From CAYPHA01 sp964410215 (lineage in GTDB: Bacteria > Calditrichota > Calditrichia > Calditrichales > CAYPHA01), in assembly GCA_964410215.1 (NCBI GenBank), contig CAYPHA010000108.1:1-11406 (forward strand): a DNA stretch of 11,406 bases. Direction: 5' to 3'. A program made the translations under genes and the position numbers. Below are positions 7,289 to 11,406 of the stretch, one piece after another; position 1 is the stretch's first letter, and each line of letters starts with the position of its first letter. The notes beneath the pieces are model-generated. The model did no database searches and was not told the origin of the DNA. It worked only from the letters and a program-made list of their open reading frames with translations.

Positions 7289-8500
7289 ATGATGCCGGTA
7301 ACACAAAGCGAACACGATACCGAACGGCTTCTTACTGAAACCAAACGGAGGAAATCGGCAGAAGCCCGACTCCGTGAAGTACGCAATGCACTGGAAGAGA
7401 GTATAGCCAGAAACAAGGCTATTTTAAGTACAACCGTTGATGGCATAATTATAATCAATGATAAGGGTATCGTGCAAACTTATAATACAGCTGCCGAGAA
7501 AATTTTTGGATATCCGGCTGAAGAAATAATAAACAGCAGCATAATCCGGCTCATGCCTGCCCCTTTCTCTATGGAACATGACACCTATATCGGTAATTAT
7601 CTCAGCAGCGGTACCGGAAAAATAATGGGAAAGCGCAGAGAACTGGTCGCCAAACGTAAGGACGGGACCATCATACCCATCGATCTTTCAATAAGCGCGG
7701 CCTCTATCGGGGATAAAACATTTTTTACAGGTATCGTCCGCGACATCACGGAGCGGAAAAAAGCGGAAGCGGAACTGCGTGAGCGTACTGAAGCACTGGA
7801 AAACAGCAACCGGGAACTGGAACAGTTTGCGTATGTGGCATCCCACGACCTGCAGGAACCCCTGCGTATGATCACCAGTTACATGAGTTTACTGTCCCGA
7901 CGCTACCAGGGGAAACTGGACCACGATGCTGATGATTTTATTAATTATGCCATCGATGGTGCCCAGCGTATGCAGCAATTGATCAATGACCTTCTCGCTT
8001 ACTCACGTGTCGGGACAAAAGGCAAGCCGCCGGAACCGACAAATGTCAATACGGTCGTCAAACGGGCCCTGAAAAACCTGCAGATGGCTATTGAAGATAA
8101 CGGTGCACAGATCAGTTGCGATGAATTTCCACAGATTATGGCCGATGAAATCCAACTGATACAGTTGTTTCAAAACCTGATCGCCAATGCCATTAAATTT
8201 CACGGCGACAAGCCGCCCCGTATCGAAATCTCGGTTCGAAAGAAACGTTCATTCTGGCAGTTTTCCGTAAAAGACAACGGGATCGGTATGGATCCGTCTT
8301 ATAAGGAACGGATTTTTCAGATCTTTCAGCGTCTGCATACCCGCCGGCAGTATCCCGGAACAGGTATCGGACTGGCTATCTGTAAAAAAATAGTGGAGCG
8401 GCACGGGGGAACGATATGGGTCGATTCCGAACAGAATGAGGGATCGACATTTTTTTTCACCTTCCCTGAAGTGACCAAGGAGAACGCAGACAATGCATAA
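7289..8500 (+). CDS. Soluble PAS histidine kinase with FixL-like haem-pocket residues
   Basis: This cytoplasmic 403-residue sensor kinase has no membrane segments. An N-terminal coiled coil (about 8-45) leads into a PAS domain (about 43-155), a second coiled coil (155-180), HisKA with His186 in VASHDLQEPLRMI, and HATPase with Asn300 (LIANAIKF), DNGIGM (329-334) and GTGIGLAI (357-364). From recalled knowledge of B. japonicum FixL, the PAS domain aligns without gaps over LMPAPFSMEHDTYI to LSI. His97 falls at the proximal haem ligand His200, Arg117 at the regulatory Arg220, and Leu133 and Ile135 at the distal-pocket Leu236 and Ile238, while Arg206 and His214 are not kept (Asn103, Lys111). An oxygen-sensing role is therefore plausible but not proven. 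The kinase core resembles that of cyanobacterial phytochrome-type kinases that signal to Rcp1-like regulators. AAGG 6 nt before the ATG supports the start. The 3' end overlaps the next gene by 8 bp. Confidence 0.9.
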   Translation: MMPVTQSEHDTERLLTETKRRKSAEARLREVRNALEESIARNKAILSTTVDGIIIINDKGIVQTYNTAAEKIFGYPAEEIINSSIIRLMPAPFSMEHDTYIGNYLSSGTGKIMGKRRELVAKRKDGTIIPIDLSISAASIGDKTFFTGIVRDITERKKAEAELRERTEALENSNRELEQFAYVASHDLQEPLRMITSYMSLLSRRYQGKLDHDADDFINYAIDGAQRMQQLINDLLAYSRVGTKGKPPEPTNVNTVVKRALKNLQMAIEDNGAQISCDEFPQIMADEIQLIQLFQNLIANAIKFHGDKPPRIEISVRKKRSFWQFSVKDNGIGMDPSYKERIFQIFQRLHTRRQYPGTGIGLAICKKIVERHGGTIWVDSEQNEGSTFFFTFPEVTKENADNA

Positions 8501-8906
8501 TGCGCCGCTTCATATTTTGATCGTCGAAGACAACCCGGGGGATGTGCGCCTCGCCAGGGAAGCGCTTCAGGAAAGCCATATCCGGAGCGTTTTACATCTT
8601 GCCTGCGACGGAGAAGAGGCCCTGGCGTATCTGCGTAGCTGCAGCACCGGCAACAAACAGGTTAAACCCGACCTTGTTTTTCTGGACTGGAATCTTCCCC
8701 GAAAAAACGGTAAAGAGGTATTGAAAGCAATCCGTTCCAATCCGCACTTTATAACACTTCCGGTTATCGTCATGTCTTCTTCCAGTGCGGAACAGGATAT
8801 TCACGCCGCCTACCGGCTGAAGGCAAATTGTTATGTAACCAAACCGGGAGCCTATGATCAATATATACCCATGATACAATCCATCGCTTCATTCTGGCTG
8901 ACCTGA
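8493..8906 (+). CDS. Rcp1-type single-domain response regulator
   Basis: This 137-residue stand-alone receiver has no output domain. It shows VEDNPGD (11-17, acidic pocket Glu12/Asp13), the phosphoacceptor Asp65 in FLDWNLPRKNG, a serine at the switch position (Ser95 in VIVMSSSSAEQD) and Lys117 in VTKPG. The DWNLPRKNGKEVL motif and the C-terminal aromatic helix are typical of Rcp1/CheY-like regulators paired with phytochrome-family kinases. It overlaps the kinase gene by 8 bp and has AAGGAG about 10 nt upstream, so it is translationally coupled and most likely the direct phosphoryl acceptor of that kinase. With no DNA-binding domain, it must act by protein contact or as a relay or phosphate sink. 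Confidence 0.92.
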   Translation: MHNAPLHILIVEDNPGDVRLAREALQESHIRSVLHLACDGEEALAYLRSCSTGNKQVKPDLVFLDWNLPRKNGKEVLKAIRSNPHFITLPVIVMSSSSAEQDIHAAYRLKANCYVTKPGAYDQYIPMIQSIASFWLT

Positions 8907-8959
8907 CATGAGAAAAACAATCACAGATCCCATCATGAAAAACGGTAAGGAAAATTCAA

Positions 8960-9679
8960 ATGCAGACAGAAAACATAACTTTATTTAATCTTTTGCTCGT
9001 CGAAGACAATCCGGGCGACGCCCGTTTGATCAAAGAGATGCTCTTTGAATCCGGGAACGATCGTTTCTTTCTGAAACATTTCGACGCCATGCAGCCAGCG
9101 ATTGATTATTTGAACGATAATGATATCGATGTGATTTTACTTGACTTATCATTACCGGACAGCCATGGTCTGGATACATTCGAAACTGTCTTTTCCGCGC
9201 AGCCGAAAATTCCGATTATCGTCCTTACCGGGCTGGAAGATCACCGCACCGCCATCGAAACCGTACAGAAAGGTGCCCAGGACTACCTGGTCAAAGGAAA
9301 AGTTGAGGGAGGCTTGCTCATCCGTGCCATCGAGTATGCCATAGAACGGCAGAAACTGCGCGAAAAAGTCATGGAAGCCAACCAGAAAATTATCGATCAG
9401 CAGAAACTTCAGCTGGAAGAAGAGCGTCTGAACGTACTGCTGGAAATGGCAGGCGCCACTGCACATGAGCTGAATCAGCCACTCACGGTCCTGATGAACA
9501 AAGTACAACTGCTGCCCATGATAAAAGATAATGCTGAAAAACTGGATAATTATCTGGATTCCATTCAACGGGCGGCAACCCGTATCAGTGAAATTGTTCA
9601 GAAAATCCAGAATATCCGTTCGTATGATACCAAAGACTACGCCGGCGGGACACGTATCATTAACTTCGATCAGAATTAA
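8960..9679 (+). CDS. Response regulator fused to a catalytic-domain-less HisKA-like segment
   Basis: This 239-residue protein has an N-terminal receiver (about 8-128): VEDNPGDARL, phosphoacceptor Asp62 in LLDLSLPDSHG, Thr90 in VLTGLED and Lys112. A coiled coil follows (about 128-160), then a HisKA-like helical hairpin (about 160-222) with the H-box AGATAHELNQPLTVL and His169. The protein then ends with TKDYAGGTRIINFDQN. No N, G1 or G2 box and no HATPase domain exist here or downstream: the stop is at 9677-9679 and the convergent gene begins 21 bp later. The segment could dimerise the protein, accept phosphate from the upstream kinase like an Hpt domain, or be a degenerate kinase fixed by selection. 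The compact C-terminal tail and the intact H-box argue against simple decay. AAGGA 8 nt before the ATG supports the start; the gap to the previous gene is 53 bp. Confidence 0.88.
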   Translation: MQTENITLFNLLLVEDNPGDARLIKEMLFESGNDRFFLKHFDAMQPAIDYLNDNDIDVILLDLSLPDSHGLDTFETVFSAQPKIPIIVLTGLEDHRTAIETVQKGAQDYLVKGKVEGGLLIRAIEYAIERQKLREKVMEANQKIIDQQKLQLEEERLNVLLEMAGATAHELNQPLTVLMNKVQLLPMIKDNAEKLDNYLDSIQRAATRISEIVQKIQNIRSYDTKDYAGGTRIINFDQN

Positions 9680-9700
9680 TTCCGGGACACCTTCCGGAGG

Positions 9701-10510
9701 CTAATCGCCGGTCACAACTTCCATGGTCGTGTAATCCAGTTCGGAACCCAGCATGCTGTGTGGTATGGAATAGACAAGCAGCAGCAGAATCGCTGCACCT
9801 ATCACCCACCAACGGGACCGGGTGCTTCCCCGAACCACCTGAACGAGGGCTGCAATCCAGCCGATCATGGCAAACAGGGTCTTGTTATCCGTCAGATCAT
9901 ATCCCCAGGGTATACCCGTCCAGAATGCCCCGAATGCATATTTCTGAACGACCGGACCGAGAATCATCCCTCCAATAAACAGGAATACCGTTGTCAGCAT
10001 GACCAGGTGCAAAAGGCGTCTTCGCTTCGTTAACGCTTCAAGTCCGGAAAGATTTGACAGAAACATGGCAAAAAACATGAAAAAAATATGGGGTAACAGA
10101 AAACCTGCCGGCACAGCCCCCCTGAATCGTATTACAACGGTCTCTTCCCCCGGAATAATCGTTCGGTTACCATGTTCCCTGTATACGATAAAATATTCGA
10201 GTTTTCCTGCCGGCGGCTGCTGCGGAAGATCCGCATAATATACACCACTGTCATACTTCATCGGTAACCGGATCCAGTCCTCATCGGTTTTATACCGCCG
10301 GTATACAAGAGATAATGACAGTGTATCTGCGTCAATCTCCAGTGCGATACGCTTATCTCCTTCTTCACCCTGACTGCGGGGCAACGAATAAGTGCATTCA
10401 CTTCCGGCGATGCGGAAATTCCCGCTGAGGGGGTACGTCGGACCTGTCGAACGTTGATAGACAGCTGCAGAAAGCGTAATTACAAGTGCAATCAGAACGT
10501 TATAAATCAT
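9701..10510 (-). CDS. Conserved-looking membrane protein of unknown function
   Basis: I cannot assign a function. The 269-residue protein has an N-terminal signal anchor (about 3-18), then a beta-rich extracytoplasmic domain (about 22-130) with GPTYPLSG, LVYRRYKTDEDW and LPQQPPAGKLEYFIVYRE. The latter resembles an Ig-like fold ending in a P-A-G-K-L-E-Y loop. About four membrane segments follow (about 134-153, 166-185, 207-226, 234-250), with PHIFFMFFAMF, GGMILGPVVQKYAFGAFWTGIP, DLTDNK and IPHSMLGSELDY. From memory, similar proteins are annotated only as hypothetical in Bacteroidota-related genomes. Histidines at 141, 168 and 251 near membrane segments could bind a cofactor; that is a guess. 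AGGA sits about 9 nt before the ATG. It is divergent from the pyrophosphatase gene and convergent with the receiver-HisKA gene. Confidence 0.75.
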   Translation of the reverse strand: MIYNVLIALVITLSAAVYQRSTGPTYPLSGNFRIAGSECTYSLPRSQGEEGDKRIALEIDADTLSLSLVYRRYKTDEDWIRLPMKYDSGVYYADLPQQPPAGKLEYFIVYREHGNRTIIPGEETVVIRFRGAVPAGFLLPHIFFMFFAMFLSNLSGLEALTKRRRLLHLVMLTTVFLFIGGMILGPVVQKYAFGAFWTGIPWGYDLTDNKTLFAMIGWIAALVQVVRGSTRSRWWVIGAAILLLLVYSIPHSMLGSELDYTTMEVVTGD

Positions 10511-10588
10511 CCGGCGTTTCCTGTGTTTTCAATTCGCAGTAAATTTTTAATTTATCTATTTATACAAATATATTTCAAGCAATCCTTC

Positions 10589-10616
10589 TTGTTAAATCAA
10601 AATATTTTCATAAATT
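10589..10616 (+). promoter_or_regulatory. Candidate promoter for the pyrophosphatase gene
   Basis: TTGTTA (10589-10594) and TAAATT (10611-10616) are separated by 16 bp in a very AT-rich 159-bp divergent gap, each matching 4 of 6 sigma-70 consensus bases. The leader would be about 45 nt. The opposite strand of the same gap must hold the promoter of the membrane-protein gene, but no clear one is visible. Confidence 0.3.
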
Positions 10617-10669
10617 ATCGGGCAAATGAAAAGGATTTTGGTAAAACGTTTATTTATGCAGGAGATTCT

Positions 10670-11332
10670 ATGAAAGGAAGACGGGAACCGGTCTGGAACC
10701 TGATGGGTCTTATTTTTCCGGCCCACCCCTGGCACGGCGTGGATGTCGGGCAGGATGCCCCCGAAATCGTCAATGCGTACATTGAAATGCTGCCGACGGA
10801 TACGGTAAAATATGAATTAGATAAAAAAACGGGTATTTTGAAAATAGATCGCCCCCAGAAATTTTCATCCATGCCGCCGATGCTTTACGGTTTGATTCCG
10901 AAAACATATTGTGGCGATAATACCGCTGCCTTCAGTAAAGAGAAAACCGGCCGGGAAAACATCATCGGTGACAAGGATCCGCTTGATATTTGCGTGCTTA
11001 CCGAACGTGCCATCAGCAGCAACAATATCATTGTACCAGCGGTTGTCATCGGCGGTTTCCGCATGATTGACAATAATGAAGCCGATGACAAAATTGTCGC
11101 CTATCTCAAGGGAGATATGGTTTACAGCGAATGGCATGACATTAAAGATGTGCCGGCAACGCTGATCGAACGCCTGCGCCATTATTTTCTGACCTATAAA
11201 GATATACCCGGTACGAGGAAACATAATTGCGAAATTACGCACACGTATAATAAGGAAGAAGCACACCAGGTTATTCTCGGCAGCCGCAGGGATTATGACG
11301 CTAAATTTGCCGGGTTGGATGATTTTTCCTGA
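10670..11332 (+). CDS. ppa: Family I inorganic pyrophosphatase
   Basis: This soluble metal-dependent enzyme hydrolyses pyrophosphate to two phosphates and so drives biosynthetic reactions. The 220-residue protein opens with HPWHGVDVG (19-27). KYELDKKTGILKIDRPQ (47-63) includes the family's glutamate/lysine active-site strand, MLYGLIPKTYC lies at 71-81, and the signature D-K-D-P-L-D at 101-106 is followed by EADDKIVAYL (137-146) with metal-binding aspartates. DIKDVP and RLRHYFLTYK (168-177) complete the family I core. The frame is open 72 codons upstream, but that stretch is AT-rich, crosses the divergent gene's start and has no ribosome site. The ATG at 10670 has a strong GGAG 5 nt upstream. 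The protein is somewhat longer than the 176-residue E. coli enzyme, like the forms I recall from Bacteroidota and Chlamydiae. The 74 bp after the stop hold no clear terminator. Confidence 0.93.
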   Translation: MKGRREPVWNLMGLIFPAHPWHGVDVGQDAPEIVNAYIEMLPTDTVKYELDKKTGILKIDRPQKFSSMPPMLYGLIPKTYCGDNTAAFSKEKTGRENIIGDKDPLDICVLTERAISSNNIIVPAVVIGGFRMIDNNEADDKIVAYLKGDMVYSEWHDIKDVPATLIERLRHYFLTYKDIPGTRKHNCEITHTYNKEEAHQVILGSRRDYDAKFAGLDDFS

Positions 11333-11406
11333 TATGTAGTCAATTTTCTAACCTGATTAATTCACAAAATCATTAAAAAAACAGGATTTATTAAAAATTG
11401 TCGTTC

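Noticed and set aside
9152..9568. 138-codon open frame antisense to the receiver-HisKA gene
   Set aside because: The opposite strand has unmistakable receiver and H-box motifs; this frame is a reverse-complement shadow.
9681..9698. TCCGG/CCGGA inverted repeat between convergent genes, considered as a terminator
   Set aside because: The stem is only 5 bp with an 8-nt loop and no T-tract on either strand.
9680..9700. Possible lost HATPase domain after the receiver-HisKA gene through a frameshift
   Set aside because: Only 21 bp separate the stop from the convergent gene, and no N, G1 or G2 box is found in any downstream frame.
10454..10669. N-terminal extension of the pyrophosphatase frame by 72 codons
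   Set aside because: The extension is AT-rich, overlaps the start of the divergent membrane-protein gene, encodes no family sequence, and a strong GGAG ribosome site marks the ATG at 10670.

Overview
The window is an ordinary-looking chromosomal segment of a Gram-negative bacterium with moderate GC content and dense packing of genes. The taxonomic hints are weak. The uncharacterised Ig-like/membrane protein and the style of the pyrophosphatase resemble members of the Fibrobacterota-Chlorobiota-Bacteroidota neighbourhood (Calditrichota or Marinimicrobia-like). The receiver-plus-truncated-kinase gene resembles proteins I associate with deltaproteobacteria. Most genes carry recognisable Shine-Dalgarno sequences. 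I see no insertion sequence, CRISPR array, tRNA, rRNA or prophage.

Layout. (1) Positions 1-894, plus strand: the C-terminal two thirds of a CPD/cryptochrome-family DNA photolyase, cut by the window edge. (2) Positions 913-3371, minus strand: a PhoB/PhoR-type two-component pair. Three TTAACA-like hexamers with exact 11-bp periodicity lie just upstream, so the pair is probably autoregulated as a phosphate-starvation regulon. (3) Positions 3476-6286, minus strand: a tightly coupled three-gene unit, transcribed in the order M29-aminopeptidase-like metalloprotein, a short transcription termination factor Rho lacking the N-terminal helical domain, and a TauE/SafE-type permease. (4) Positions 6400-6624 (plus) and 6621-7124 (minus): a small DUF2007-like protein converging, with a 4-base overlap, on a protein made of two AP2-type DNA-binding repeats.

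(5) Positions 7289-9679, plus strand: a three-gene signalling module. It comprises a soluble PAS histidine kinase whose PAS domain aligns without gaps to the haem pocket of FixL, a single-domain Rcp1-type response regulator overlapping it, and a second receiver fused to a HisKA-like helical segment that has the histidine but no ATPase domain. It reads as a candidate oxygen/redox phosphorelay with no DNA-binding output. This is the most interesting part of the window. (6) Positions 9701-10510, minus strand: a conserved-looking membrane protein of unknown function. (7) Positions 10670-11332, plus strand: a family I inorganic pyrophosphatase.

A possible common theme is phosphate and redox status (PhoBR, pyrophosphatase, possible haem-PAS kinase), but the physical units look independent. 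No clear new defence or mobile system is visible. The novelty candidates are the FixL-like phosphorelay, the catalytic-domain-less HisKA protein, the free-standing AP2 protein and the unassigned membrane protein.
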